A stretch of DNA of 64,000 nucleotides, from the NCBI RefSeq assembly GCF_008107445.1, contig NZ_VSLD01000002.1, positions 310,001 to 374,000 of the forward strand, given 5' to 3'. Source of the stretch: Arthrobacter echini (GTDB lineage Bacteria; Actinomycetota; Actinomycetes; Actinomycetales; Micrococcaceae). Made by a program: the position numbers and the translations under genes. Positions 30,301 to 38,787 of the stretch are shown here, in pieces; the first letter of the stretch is position 1, and each line of letters begins with the position of its first letter. The notes under the pieces were generated by a model. The model did not search any database and was not told the origin of the DNA. It saw nothing but the letters and a program-made list of their open reading frames with translations.

Positions 30301-30831
30301 GCCGACGTCGCGCGCCTGGAGCGCTCCGCCGCGTCCGACGCCGCCGCCTGGAAGGGTGAATTCGGGCAGGTGAAGGATGCCTCGGCACTCTCGGCCGAGC
30401 GGAATCTCTTCCGCTACCTGCCGCACCCGGTGACCGTCCGGCTCACGGCCGGTGCATCCGTCACCGATCTGGTGCGCGTGCTGCTCGCCGCCGGAGCGAC
30501 CGGCGCTGCAGTCGCCGTCTCGAGCGGGATGGACATCCCGGACGGTCTCGTACCGGCCATCGCAGCGCAGGCCGAGCACGTGACCATCGAGGACGACGAG
30601 GCCTGGCTGGCGCGCGCCGCGACCCTGGACATGCGCCGCATCAGGCTGATCGGGCAGCGCACCGGGCCGCTGACCGAGGCGACCGGTGGCCGCCCCGATC
30701 TCGCGATCTACGCCCAGCCGGTCACCGAGTCGGGGCGGGTGGAGCTGCTGCCGTTCCTGCAGGAGCAGGCCATCAGCATCACCGCGCACCGCTTCGGGAC
30801 GCCGAACCACCTGACGGACGGCATCATCTAG
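27307..30831 (+). CDS. putA: Bifunctional proline dehydrogenase / delta-1-pyrroline-5-carboxylate dehydrogenase
   Basis: 1174 aa. The FAD-dependent proline dehydrogenase barrel spans about residues 150-490 (VDYVSIKVS, FINLDMEEYKDLDL, RVVKGAN, EFEMLLGMA). The NAD-dependent aldehyde dehydrogenase spans about 520-960, with catalytic Cys778 in GHAGQKCSAAS, VVTPPWNFPVAIPAG and LAETSGKNA. A further 200-residue C-terminal domain is present. The enzyme oxidises proline to glutamate in two channelled steps. No N-terminal DNA-binding domain is seen, so it is not a self-repressor. A long hairpin follows the stop. Confidence 0.96.
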   Translation: MTTQLPARQGSAPAWASSADHTPGSGADARFTPGPGGTTEIPATLPEDSIALVRRWLTEASKIPVDTSAKQLAGVLKDPDGLAFTVGFVDGVIRPEDLSVAARNLGAIAPKVPGFLPWYMRSAVKVGAVVAPVLPRIVIPIARRVLREMVGHLIIDASDATLGRSIGRIKRDDVRLNINLLGEAVLGEHEADRRLEGTLRLLERPDVDYVSIKVSSTVAPHPAWAFDEAVSHVAEKLAPLYALAARSEKAKFINLDMEEYKDLDLTVAVFMAILDRPEFLHLEAGIVLQAYLPDSLSALIHLQEWAAARRAAGGASIKVRVVKGANLPMEQVEASLHDWPLATWGSKQDSDTHYKRVLNYALQPAHIENVRVGVAGHNLFDLAFAWLLAGERGVRHRIEFEMLLGMAQGQAEAVRRDVGSLLLYTPVVHPSEFDVAIAYLIRRLEEGASQDNFMSAVFELSDNESLFEREKERFLASLAELDTTIPPRNRQQDRSGAAPSRPADDFENTPDTDPSLPANRSWGRAILDRLPTSGLGEDLVAAATLRSADELEETIAGAVAAAGSWGSMTGAERAAVLHRAGEALEAHRADLMEIMGAETGKTLDQADPEISEAVDFAHYYAERARELDDVDGASYTPVKLTVVTPPWNFPVAIPAGSTLSALAAGSAVIIKPAGQARRCGSVMVNALWEAGVPREVLRLVHLEERDLGRRLISDPRVDRVILTGGYETAELFRSFRTDLPLLAETSGKNAVIVTPSADLDLAAKDVAQSAFGHAGQKCSAASLVILVGSVSTSQRFRNQLVDAVSSLKVGYPEDPTTQMGPVVEPAAGKLLDGLTTLGEGESWVLEPQRLDDTGRLWSPGVRHGVKRGSTYHLTEYFGPILGVMTAQTLEEAIALQNDIAYGLTSGIHSLDSTEIATWLDGVQAGNLYVNRGITGAIVQRQPFGGWKKSAVGAGTKAGGPNYLVGLGTWSSKESTAQEAPLPAVAPLLEAARSAGLSAADVARLERSAASDAAAWKGEFGQVKDASALSAERNLFRYLPHPVTVRLTAGASVTDLVRVLLAAGATGAAVAVSSGMDIPDGLVPAIAAQAEHVTIEDDEAWLARAATLDMRRIRLIGQRTGPLTEATGGRPDLAIYAQPVTESGRVELLPFLQEQAISITAHRFGTPNHLTDGII

Positions 30832-30835
30832 CCCT

Positions 30836-30892
30836 CGAGCGGGCAGAAATGACCGCGCAGGGCGCGCTGCGGCGGTCATTTCTGCCCACTCG
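30836..30892 (+). terminator. Long hairpin terminator after putA
   Basis: The arms GGGCAGAAATGACCGC (30841-30856) and its exact complement (30872-30887) form a 16-bp perfect stem. It extends outward by CGAG/CTCG across one mismatch and inward by GCAG/CTGC. It starts 5 bp after the putA stop. Confidence 0.85.
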
Positions 30893-30959
30893 GCACGCAT
30901 AGGGCACGATGGAGGCTGGCCCGCCCGCCCCACGGCGGCCGGAAGGATCGACAGCACGC

Positions 30960-32015
30960 ATGAGCAGCAGCACCGCCCCGACAACCCACGGCCCCCGACT
31001 CCTGCCCTGGATCCCGGGTCTTCTCGTCATGGCCCTCGGAGTTGCCCTCGCCATGGTCCTCTCCACCGTGCAGACCCTCCTCGGGGCGCTGGTCCTGGCG
31101 CTGATCCTGGGTATCGTCCTCGGCAACTCCGGGCTGTACACGGCGGCGCTCCGACCCGGCATCAGCGGGGGCACCAAGCGTCTGCTGCGGGCCGGCGTGG
31201 TGCTGCTGGGACTGCAGCTCGCCCTGCCGGACATCCTGGCGCTCGGCGCGCAGGTGATCCTCCTGATCGTCGCCAGCGTGGCCGTCAGCTTCACCGCGAC
31301 GCTGTGGATCGGTCGGCGGTTCGGGCTGAGCCGCGCCGGCGCGCTGCTGATGGCGGCCGGCTTCTCCATCTGCGGCGCCTCGGCCATCGCCGGGATGCAG
31401 GGCATCGTCGACGCGGACGACGACGAGGTGGCCTCCGCCGTCGCCATGGTCACGCTCTACGGCTCGCTGATGATCCTTGCGCTGCCGCTGCTGAATCTGC
31501 TCGTGGGCCTCGGCGCCGAGGACTTCGGGATCTGGTCCGGGCTCGCCGTCCACGAGGTGGCCCAGGTGGTCGCCGTCGCCAGCACGGCCGGGACGACGGC
31601 GCTGGCCGCAGCGACCGTGGTGAAGCTCGGCCGTGTGCTCATGCTGGCGCCGGTCGCGGCCGTGGCGAGTATCGGCGAGCGCCGGCATGCAGCACGGTCC
31701 CTGCGCGACGCCCCGCCGCACGCCGCCCAGCACGGGGCCCAGGACGTGCGGCGGACCACTCCCCTCGTCCCGCTGTTCGTGCTCGGGTTCCTCGCCGCCG
31801 TGATCCTGCGGTCCTCCGGCGTCCTCCCGGAGGTGGTCCTCGACGTCGGCAGGACCCTGACCACCATCCTCCTGGCGGCGGGTATGTTCGGGCTCGGCGC
31901 CGGCATCGACATCCGGCGCCTCCTGCACACAGGGGGCCGCTTCGCGGCCGTGGGCGCCGCCTCCACGGCCCTCCTGGCAGGTATCTCACTACTCGGCGTG
32001 CTGGCGCTCGCGTAG
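30960..32015 (+). CDS. YeiH-type putative sulfate exporter (UPF0324)
   Basis: About 351 aa membrane protein with roughly ten hydrophobic helices. Family features include LILGIVLGNSGL, the central GFSICGASAIAGMQG (near residue 138) and the late AAGMFGLGAGIDI. The Cons_hypoth698/YeiH family is annotated as putative sulfate exporter, although transport has rarely been shown. The ATG at 30960 is chosen as the nearest start to the first helix; ATG 30909 adds 17 residues. A weak hairpin separates it from the convergent ddl. Confidence 0.88.
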   Translation: MSSSTAPTTHGPRLLPWIPGLLVMALGVALAMVLSTVQTLLGALVLALILGIVLGNSGLYTAALRPGISGGTKRLLRAGVVLLGLQLALPDILALGAQVILLIVASVAVSFTATLWIGRRFGLSRAGALLMAAGFSICGASAIAGMQGIVDADDDEVASAVAMVTLYGSLMILALPLLNLLVGLGAEDFGIWSGLAVHEVAQVVAVASTAGTTALAAATVVKLGRVLMLAPVAAVASIGERRHAARSLRDAPPHAAQHGAQDVRRTTPLVPLFVLGFLAAVILRSSGVLPEVVLDVGRTLTTILLAAGMFGLGAGIDIRRLLHTGGRFAAVGAASTALLAGISLLGVLALA

Positions 32016-32035
32016 CCGGAGCTCCCCGATCGGAG

Positions 32036-32060
32036 GAGGATCCCGCCGTCGGCGGTCCTC
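32036..32060. terminator. Possible bidirectional hairpin between yeiH and ddl
   Basis: GAGGA-TC-CCGCC (32036-32047) pairs with GGCGG-TCCTC (32051-32060) with a 2-nt bulge and a GTC loop. It lies between two convergent genes and covers the ddl stop. Confidence 0.5.
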
Positions 32061-33201
32061 AGCGCAGGCCGGTGCCGCGTTCCAGCGCGAGCTCGATCAG
32101 TTCGTCGATCAGGGCCGTGTACCCCAGACCGGACTTCGACCACATCTGCGGGTACATGCTGATGGGCGTGAACCCCGGCATCGTGTTGATCTCGTTGATG
32201 ACCAGGCGCCCGCCGGGTGTGTAGAAGAAATCGACGCGCGCCAGTCCCTCGCCGCCGACGGCCTCGAAGGCCTCCCCTGCCAGGCGTCGCACGAGCTCGA
32301 TGACCGGGGCCGGCAGATCCGCCGGGCAGCTGAGCTCGGCCGCGGCGCCGTCCACGTACTTGGCCTCGAAGTCGTACCACGCGGCGCCACCGGGCTGCAC
32401 GGCGATCTCTCCCGGCAGGGAGGTCCGCGGCCCGTCCAGACCGCGGCCCTGCAGCACGGCCACCTCGATCTCTCGGCCGTCGATCCCCGCCTCGACCACC
32501 ACCTTCGGATCGAAGACGCGTGCGGCGTCGACGGCGTCCCACAGCCCGGCCGGGTCCTGGACGCGGGTGATCCCCAGCGAGGAGCCCGCCCGGGCCGGCT
32601 TCACGAAGAGCGGAAAGACCAGCGCCGCTGCACGCTCGAGGCACGCCTCGGCGTCCGTGCGCCACTGCCGATCGGTGATCACCTCGTACGGGCCCACCTC
32701 GAGCCCGGCGGCCGCGAAGACCACCTTCATGTAGTGCTTGTCCATGCCGACGGCCGACGCCAGGACACCGGAGCCGACATAGCGCATGTCCGCCAGCTCG
32801 AGCATCCCCTGCAGCGTGCCGTCCTCACCGAACGGGCCGTGCAGGAGCGGCAGCACCACGTCCACCCCGCCGATGCTCTGGGGCACGGACCCGGGGCTGG
32901 CGACGAGCAGCTCCTGGCCCTCGCTGCCGTCCGCGGGAGCACCCATGACCACCGTCTGCCCGTTCGCCGTCACTTCCGGCAGCACGTCGGAGCGCAGGGA
33001 CCAGGCGGAGGGGTCCCCGGAGACCAGGGACCACTGGCCCGAGCGCGTGATCCCCACGGGCACGACGTCGTACCGGGTGCGGTCGATGGCCTCCAGGACA
33101 CCGGCCGCAGTGACGCAGCTGACGGAATGCTCGCTCGAGCGCCCGCCGAAGAGGACGAGCACGCGGGGCTTGCGGGAGCGTGCGGGGACTGCGGTGGTCA
33201 C
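32059..33201 (-). CDS. ddl: D-alanine--D-alanine ligase
   Basis: Makes D-Ala-D-Ala for peptidoglycan. About 380 aa. FGGRSSEHSVSCVTA near residue 16, an ATP-grasp domain with PLFVKPARAGSSLGITRV, EIEVAVLQG, and the metal-binding RVDFFYTPGGRLVINEINTMPGFT are all present. The GTG at 33201 overlaps the gpsA stop by 4 nt (GTGA). A longer open frame upstream is only the gpsA shadow. The order plsC-gpsA-ddl is tightly coupled. Confidence 0.96.
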   Translation of the reverse strand: MTTAVPARSRKPRVLVLFGGRSSEHSVSCVTAAGVLEAIDRTRYDVVPVGITRSGQWSLVSGDPSAWSLRSDVLPEVTANGQTVVMGAPADGSEGQELLVASPGSVPQSIGGVDVVLPLLHGPFGEDGTLQGMLELADMRYVGSGVLASAVGMDKHYMKVVFAAAGLEVGPYEVITDRQWRTDAEACLERAAALVFPLFVKPARAGSSLGITRVQDPAGLWDAVDAARVFDPKVVVEAGIDGREIEVAVLQGRGLDGPRTSLPGEIAVQPGGAAWYDFEAKYVDGAAAELSCPADLPAPVIELVRRLAGEAFEAVGGEGLARVDFFYTPGGRLVINEINTMPGFTPISMYPQMWSKSGLGYTALIDELIELALERGTGLR

Positions 33202-34244
33202 GGTGCGGGGTCGCCTTCCGGCTTGAGATGACGGGCCAGGAGGCGGGCGCCGAGGTCGTCGACCGCCAGCCGCCCCTGGAGCACGGCCACGACGGCCGCA
33301 GTGATGGGCATGTCCACATCGAGTTTCGTGGCCGAGTCGAGGACGGCCTGTGCCGACTTGATGCCCTCGGCGGTCTGGTTCATCCGCACCGTCACCTGGT
33401 CGAGGGTGAGTCCCTGGCCCAGCAGGCGCCCGGCGGTGTGGTTGCGGGAGAGCGCCGACGAGCACGTTGCGATCAGGTCTCCCATACCTGCGAGGCCGGC
33501 CATCGTCTCCGGTCTGCCTCCGAGGGCCACCGCCAAACGCGTCGTCTCCGCCAGCCCCCGGGTGATCACCGAGGCCTTCGTGTTGTCGCCCATGCTCCGG
33601 CCCTCGCAGATACCGACGGCGAGGGCGATCACGTTCTTCACGATCCCGCCGATCTCCACCCCGATCACGTCGGTGGAGGTGTAGGGACGGAAGTAGGACG
33701 CCGTGCAGGCGGCGGCGATCCACGTGGCCGTCGCGTGGTCCGGGCAGGCCACGACGGATGCGGTCGGCTCCTCGCGGGCAATCTCCGGAGCCAGATTGGG
33801 GCCGGAGAGGACGGCGATGCGGTGGGGTGGAATCGCCAGTTCCTCGGCGATGACCTCGCTCATGCGGGCGTCGGTGCCCACCTCGAGGCCCTTCATGAGG
33901 GAGACGACGACGGCGTGGTCCGGGATGAGCGCGCGCCACGCCGGCAGCTGGGCGCGCAGGGTCTGGGCGGGCACGGCGAGGACCACGAGCTCACTGCCCG
34001 CGAGGACGGCACCGACGTCGTCGGAGGCCGTGACATTGGCCGGCAAACGGGTGTTGCCGAGATAGCGCGAGTTCCGGTGCTGCTCGGTGATCTCCGCGGC
34101 CACCTCGGCGCGCCGCGACCAGAGGGCCACCCGCGTGGTGGGCGAGGCGTCGGCCAGGACCTTGGCGAAGGTGGTGCCCCAGCTCCCCGAGCCGAGGACG
34201 GCGATCCTGCCCGGTATTGCCCGCTCGGACGACTGCTCGGTCAC
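33198..34244 (-). CDS. gpsA: Glycerol-3-phosphate dehydrogenase [NAD(P)+]
   Basis: Reduces dihydroxyacetone phosphate to sn-glycerol-3-phosphate, the phospholipid backbone. 348 aa. The nucleotide-binding motif AVLGSGSWGTTFAKVLAD starts near residue 15, and SLMKGLEVGT, VLSGPNLAPEIA and GVEIGGIVKNVIALAVG are family motifs, the last holding the catalytic Lys. It overlaps both plsC and ddl by 4 nt. Together with plsC it supplies early phospholipid steps. Confidence 0.97.
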   Translation of the reverse strand: MTEQSSERAIPGRIAVLGSGSWGTTFAKVLADASPTTRVALWSRRAEVAAEITEQHRNSRYLGNTRLPANVTASDDVGAVLAGSELVVLAVPAQTLRAQLPAWRALIPDHAVVVSLMKGLEVGTDARMSEVIAEELAIPPHRIAVLSGPNLAPEIAREEPTASVVACPDHATATWIAAACTASYFRPYTSTDVIGVEIGGIVKNVIALAVGICEGRSMGDNTKASVITRGLAETTRLAVALGGRPETMAGLAGMGDLIATCSSALSRNHTAGRLLGQGLTLDQVTVRMNQTAEGIKSAQAVLDSATKLDVDMPITAAVVAVLQGRLAVDDLGARLLARHLKPEGDPAP

Positions 34245-35029
34245 AGCTGGTCCCCGGTCACCGGGCCGGGCGGGGTCTCGGCGTCGCCGTGCTCCTCGAA
34301 GTGCCGTCCGGTGGACTTCTGCTGCTTCGCGGTCGGGTCCCAGCGCTCTTCCGGCGCCTCCTCACCCCGGAGTTCGGCGAGCAGCGCGGTGACGGCGTCC
34401 AGGATGCGGTTCGTCGCCGTGTCGAGCGTTGCCCTCGTGAGGGGTGCATCCTGCAGATCGCTCAGGTCCACGGGCTCACCGACGAGCAGGCGCACATGTT
34501 TGCGGGGCACGGGATGGAACCGGGTGGCATAGCGGGGAAAGAGGTCCTGTGCGCCCCACTGCGCGAGCGGTACCACGGGCGCGCCGGTCTGCAGCGCCAG
34601 GCGGGCCGCCCCCGACCGTCCCTTCATGGGCCACATGTCCGGATCGCGCGTCAGGGTGCCCTCGGGATAGATGACGATCCCCCCGTTGTCGGCCAGGGCG
34701 TCCCGGGCCGCGTCGAGTGAGCGGTTGGCCCCGGCAGTGCTGCGCTCCACCGGGATCTGCTTGATGGTGCGCAGGATCGATCCTATGACGGGCACGGAGA
34801 ACAACGAGGCCTTCGCGAGGAAGTGCGGCATGATCCCCTGGTTGTACAGGAAGTGGCCGACGACGATCGGGTCGATCTCGGTGACGTGGTTGGGACACAC
34901 GATCATGCCCGTCCCACGCGGCAGCCTCTCCTGACCGCGCCACTCCTTGCCCAGCAGCGCGTTCATGGTGGGCCTCACCCAGCAGGCGAGGAACGTGAAC
35001 ATGGCGCGCGAGCTCCGCGACTCCCCCAT
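34241..35029 (-). CDS. plsC: 1-acyl-sn-glycerol-3-phosphate acyltransferase
   Basis: 262 aa membrane-associated acyltransferase that adds the second acyl chain to make phosphatidic acid. The NHVTEIDPI block gives the H-x4-D catalytic motif near residue 52, and YPEGTLTRD is the second conserved acyltransferase motif. The C-terminal 45 residues are charged and not conserved. Its TGA overlaps the gpsA start, and murA ends 12 bp upstream. Confidence 0.93.
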   Translation of the reverse strand: MGESRSSRAMFTFLACWVRPTMNALLGKEWRGQERLPRGTGMIVCPNHVTEIDPIVVGHFLYNQGIMPHFLAKASLFSVPVIGSILRTIKQIPVERSTAGANRSLDAARDALADNGGIVIYPEGTLTRDPDMWPMKGRSGAARLALQTGAPVVPLAQWGAQDLFPRYATRFHPVPRKHVRLLVGEPVDLSDLQDAPLTRATLDTATNRILDAVTALLAELRGEEAPEERWDPTAKQQKSTGRHFEEHGDAETPPGPVTGDQL

Positions 35030-35041
35030 GTGCCGAACCTC

Positions 35042-36391
35042 CTAGGGCAGTGTCACGGCGACAGCCGGGGCGTCCTCCGTGATATCGAAGTCGGCGCCGA
35101 GGCCCTCGAGCTTGTCCTGGAAGCGCTCGTAGCCGCGATTGATCAGTTCGATCCCCGTCACCCGGGACACGCCGTCGGCGGCGAGCGCCGCGATGAGGTG
35201 GCTGAAGCCACCCCGCAGGTCGGGGATGTCGATGTCCGTGCCCCGCAGCTCGGTGGGGCCCGAGATGACGGCCGAGTGCAGGAAGTTCATCTGCCCGAAG
35301 CGGCACGGGATGCTGCCGAGGCACTCGCGATGCACCTGGATGCTCGCCCCCATCCGCATCAGGGCGTCGGTGAAGCCGAAGCGGTTCTCGTAGACGGTCT
35401 CGTGCACGATCGACACGCCTGCGGCCTGCGTCAGCGCGACGACGAGCGGCTGCTGCCAGTCGGTCATGAAGCCGGGGTGGACGTCGGTCTCGAGGACCAG
35501 CGGCGAGAGGGCTCCCCCCGGGTGGTAGAACCGGATGCCGTCGTCGTCGACGTCGAAGGCCCCACCGATCTTCCGGAGGGTGTTCAGGAACGCCGTGAGA
35601 TCGACCTGGCGGGCGCCCTCGACGTAGATGTCGCCCTTGGTGACCAGGGCGGCGCAGGCCCAGGACGCCGTCTCGTTGCGGTCGGAGATGGCCTTGTGGT
35701 TGTACCCGGTGAGCTCCTTGACGCCCTCGATCCGGATGACACGGTCCGTCTGGACCGTGATGATCGCGCCCATCTTCTGCAGGACGGCGATGAGATCCAT
35801 GATCTCGGGCTCGACGGCGGCATTGGAGAGCTCGGTGATGCCCTCGGCGCGGATCGCGGTCAGGAGTACCTGCTCCGTGGCGCCCACGCTCGGGTACGGA
35901 AGGGCGACCTTCGCGCCATGGAGCCCCTTGGGGGCCGAGATGGAGATACCTCCGGTGCGCTTCTCGACAACAGCACCGAAATTCCGCAGCACCTCGAGGT
36001 GGTAGTCGATGGGCCGGTCACCGATCTTGCAGCCACCGAGGTCGGGGATGAAGGCCTCGCCGATGCTGTGCATGAGGGGGCCGCAGAAGAGGATGGGGAT
36101 GCGCGAGTCGCCCGCGTGGGCGTCGATGTCCTTGGACTGCGCCATCTTGGCGTTGAGCGGGTCCATGGTCAGATCGCCGGTGACCGGGTCCTTCGTGACC
36201 TCGACGCCGTGCAGCTGCAGCAGGCTCGTGACGACGTCGACGTCCTTGATCTCGGGGACGTTGCGGAGCACGGATGGCGTGTTGCCGAGGAGAGAGGCCA
36301 CCATCGCCTTGGGGACGAGGTTCTTCGCTCCGCGGACCGATACCTTGCCCGTCAGCGGGATGCCGCCGCGGATGGTCAGAACGCTACCCAT
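35042..36391 (-). CDS. murA: UDP-N-acetylglucosamine 1-carboxyvinyltransferase
   Basis: First committed step of peptidoglycan synthesis: transfer of enolpyruvate from PEP to UDP-GlcNAc. About 449 aa. The PEP-binding Lys is in RGAKNLVPKAM near residue 20, the catalytic Cys in GGCKIGDRPIDYH, and the Asp in FMTDWQQP. The stretch RNETASWACAALVTKGDI replaces the usual DRIEAGTF block, so this is a diverged actinobacterial form. The ATG at 36391 excludes an upstream open frame without homology. The 172 bp before it, up to leuD, contain no gene and probably hold its promoter. Confidence 0.92.
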   Translation of the reverse strand: MGSVLTIRGGIPLTGKVSVRGAKNLVPKAMVASLLGNTPSVLRNVPEIKDVDVVTSLLQLHGVEVTKDPVTGDLTMDPLNAKMAQSKDIDAHAGDSRIPILFCGPLMHSIGEAFIPDLGGCKIGDRPIDYHLEVLRNFGAVVEKRTGGISISAPKGLHGAKVALPYPSVGATEQVLLTAIRAEGITELSNAAVEPEIMDLIAVLQKMGAIITVQTDRVIRIEGVKELTGYNHKAISDRNETASWACAALVTKGDIYVEGARQVDLTAFLNTLRKIGGAFDVDDDGIRFYHPGGALSPLVLETDVHPGFMTDWQQPLVVALTQAAGVSIVHETVYENRFGFTDALMRMGASIQVHRECLGSIPCRFGQMNFLHSAVISGPTELRGTDIDIPDLRGGFSHLIAALAADGVSRVTGIELINRGYERFQDKLEGLGADFDITEDAPAVAVTLP

Positions 36392-36563
36392 GAATACCTG
36401 ATTTCCTCGGATGTGATGTCCGCGCGCACGCGAGATTGCTCGCTCCAAGCATAGGAGCACCTGCGAGCAGACAGAAATACAAGGGTACTGCGTGACCGTG
36501 CCGCCCGGGCGCAGTCCCGAGCACAGTCCCGGGCCCACCCGTCTGAGCGGCCGGGCCGTGACC

Positions 36564-37163
36564 CTAGGTGCGGACCGGGAGCGTGGTGGGCTTGTGGGCG
36601 GGGCGGCGTGCCTCGAACTCGGTGATGTGGGCCTCCTGCCGGAGCGTCAGGCCGATGTCGTCGAGGCCCTCGAGGAGGCGCCAGCGCGTGTAGTCGTCGA
36701 GCTGGAACGCGGCGCTCACGGACCCGCACTGCACGCTGCGGGAGACGAGATCGACAGTAACGGCCGTGCCCGGTTCGTTCTCGAGGACCTTCCAGATGAG
36801 CTCGATGTCGTCCTGGGCCACCTGTGCTGCCACCAGGCCCTGCTTGCCCGAGTTGCCCCGGAAGATATCGGCGAAGCGGGAGGAGAGCACGGCCCGGAAG
36901 CCGTAGTCCTTCAGGGCCCAGACGGCGTGCTCACGGGAGGACCCGGTGCCGAAGTCCGGCCCGGCCACGAGGACGGAGCCGCGCGCGTAGGGCTCGCGGT
37001 TGAGGATGAACGACTCGTCCTTCCGCCACTCGGCGAAGAGCGCGTCCTCGAAGCCCGTCCGCGTGATCCGCTTCAGGTACACCGCGGGGATGATCTGGTC
37101 GGTGTCGATGTTGCTCTGGCGCAGCGGGACACCGATGCCGGTGTGGGTGGTGATCTTCTCCAT
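36564..37163 (-). CDS. leuD: 3-isopropylmalate dehydratase small subunit
   Basis: 199 aa subunit that pairs with LeuC to isomerise 2- to 3-isopropylmalate in leucine synthesis. [19 protein letters not shown] at the start and [17 protein letters not shown] near residue 68 are the swivel-domain signatures. It lies 9 bp downstream of leuC. Confidence 0.97.
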   Translation of the reverse strand: MEKITTHTGIGVPLRQSNIDTDQIIPAVYLKRITRTGFEDALFAEWRKDESFILNREPYARGSVLVAGPDFGTGSSREHAVWALKDYGFRAVLSSRFADIFRGNSGKQGLVAAQVAQDDIELIWKVLENEPGTAVTVDLVSRSVQCGSVSAAFQLDDYTRWRLLEGLDDIGLTLRQEAHITEFEARRPAHKPTTLPVRT

Positions 37164-37172
37164 GGCGGGCTC

Positions 37173-38639
37173 CTACGTTGCGGGGACGGTGGTCGCGGCG
37201 GCGTGCGCACCCGAACCGGGCCGGGGGGCAAGATCGGACGGTGAGCTGAGGGTGCCGCGCACGGCGGTGGCGGCGGCGACAACCGGCGAGACGAGGTGCG
37301 TGCGCCCGCCCTTGCCCTGTCGTCCCTCGAAGTTCCGGTTCGACGTCGAGGCGCACCGCTCCCCCGGCGCCAGCTGGTCGGGATTCATCCCGAGGCACAT
37401 GGAGCAGCCCGCGAAGCGCCATTCGGCACCGAAGTCCTTGAACACCCGGTCCAGGCCCTCCGCTTCAGCCTCGAGCCGGACCCGCGCCGACCCCGGCACC
37501 ACCATCATGCGGATCTGCGGATCCTTCTCCCGCCCGCGGATGATGTCCGCAGCGATCCGCAGGTCCTCGATCCGGCTGTTGGTGCAGGAGCCGAGGAAGA
37601 CCGTGTCCACACGGATGTCCTTCATGGGCGTCCCGGCCTCGAGGGCCATGTAGTCGAGCGCACGCGTGCAGGCAGCCTTGTCGTTCTCGTCCGAGAAGTC
37701 GTCGGGTGACGGCACGGCCTGGGAGAGGGACACGCCCTGGCCCGGGTTGGTCCCCCACGTCACGAACGGCTCCAGCTCGTCGGCGTCGAGGAACACCTCG
37801 GCGTCGAACACGGCGTCGTCGTCGGTGCGCAGCTCACGCCAGTCGGCGAGGGCGGCATCCCATTCCGCACCCTGGGGCGCGTGCGGGCGCTCCCTGAGAT
37901 ACTCGAAGGTGATCTCGTCCGGGGCCACCATGCCTGCTCGCGCGCCGGCCTCGATGGACATGTTGCAGATGGTCATGCGCGCTTCCATCGACAGCGAGCG
38001 GATGGCCGAGCCGCGGTACTCCAGGACATAGCCCTGGCCCCCGCCGGTACCGATCTTCGCGATGATCGCGAGGATGATGTCCTTCGACGTGACCCCCGGC
38101 TTGAGGGTGCCCTCCACCGTGATTCCCATGGTCTTGAAGGGCTTGAGCGAGAGGGTCTGGGTGGCCATGACGTGTTCCACCTCGGACGTACCGATGCCCA
38201 TCGCGAGGGCCCCGAATGCGCCGTGGGTGGACGTGTGGGAGTCACCGCAGACCACCGTCAAGCCTGGTTGCGTCAGGCCGAGCTGCGGGCCGATGATGTG
38301 GACGATCCCCTGCTCGGCGTCGCCGAGGGAGTGCAGACGCACCCCGAACTCCCGGCAGTTGGCGCGGAGTGTCTCGATCTGGGTCCGACTGGTCAGATCG
38401 GCGATCGGCTTGTCGATGTCCAGCGTGGGCGTGTTGTGGTCCTCGGTGGCGATCGTCAGATCCGGCCTGCGCAGCGGACGACCCGCGAGCCGGAGGCCTT
38501 CGAAGGCCTGCGGCGAGGTGACCTCGTGGACCAGGTGCAGATCGATGTAGAGGAGGTCCGGCTGCGCCTCCGCTCCCACGACCTCGCCCTTGCGGACCAC
38601 GTGTGCGTCCCAGACCTTCTCGGCCAGTGTCTTGCCCAT
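37173..38639 (-). CDS. leuC: 3-isopropylmalate dehydratase large subunit
   Basis: 488 aa aconitase-family enzyme holding a [4Fe-4S] cluster. The three cluster cysteines are visible in [14 protein letters not shown] and [28 protein letters not shown] is the usual start. It forms leuCD and is divergent from the IclR regulator at 38788, with a 148-bp control region between them. Confidence 0.97.
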   Translation of the reverse strand: MGKTLAEKVWDAHVVRKGEVVGAEAQPDLLYIDLHLVHEVTSPQAFEGLRLAGRPLRRPDLTIATEDHNTPTLDIDKPIADLTSRTQIETLRANCREFGVRLHSLGDAEQGIVHIIGPQLGLTQPGLTVVCGDSHTSTHGAFGALAMGIGTSEVEHVMATQTLSLKPFKTMGITVEGTLKPGVTSKDIILAIIAKIGTGGGQGYVLEYRGSAIRSLSMEARMTICNMSIEAGARAGMVAPDEITFEYLRERPHAPQGAEWDAALADWRELRTDDDAVFDAEVFLDADELEPFVTWGTNPGQGVSLSQAVPSPDDFSDENDKAACTRALDYMALEAGTPMKDIRVDTVFLGSCTNSRIEDLRIAADIIRGREKDPQIRMMVVPGSARVRLEAEAEGLDRVFKDFGAEWRFAGCSMCLGMNPDQLAPGERCASTSNRNFEGRQGKGGRTHLVSPVVAAATAVRGTLSSPSDLAPRPGSGAHAAATTVPAT

Positions 38640-38756
38640 GACGATCGTCCTGTTCTGCTCCGGCGGACCGACCCGGATCAGGAGCGGCCAGCACTGTGGT
38701 TTCAGTGGGATCCAGTCAAGCAGCGCGCGATCACCGGAGCCACCCGAACTACTTGC

Positions 38757-38773
38757 GTCTCAGATGGTGAGAC
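38757..38773. promoter_or_regulatory. Candidate operator for the IclR regulator of leuCD
   Basis: GTCTCA-N5-TGAGAC is a perfect 6-bp inverted repeat centred 23 bp before the regulator start, in the intergenic region shared with leuC. Its place and symmetry suit a dimeric regulator. The assignment is inference. Confidence 0.5.
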
Positions 38774-38787
38774 GGCAATATCATCCT

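Noticed and set aside
35042-36391. MurA-like protein as a non-murein enolpyruvyl transferase
   Set aside because: The PEP Lys, the loop Cys and the catalytic Asp are all kept, so ordinary MurA activity is the simpler reading.
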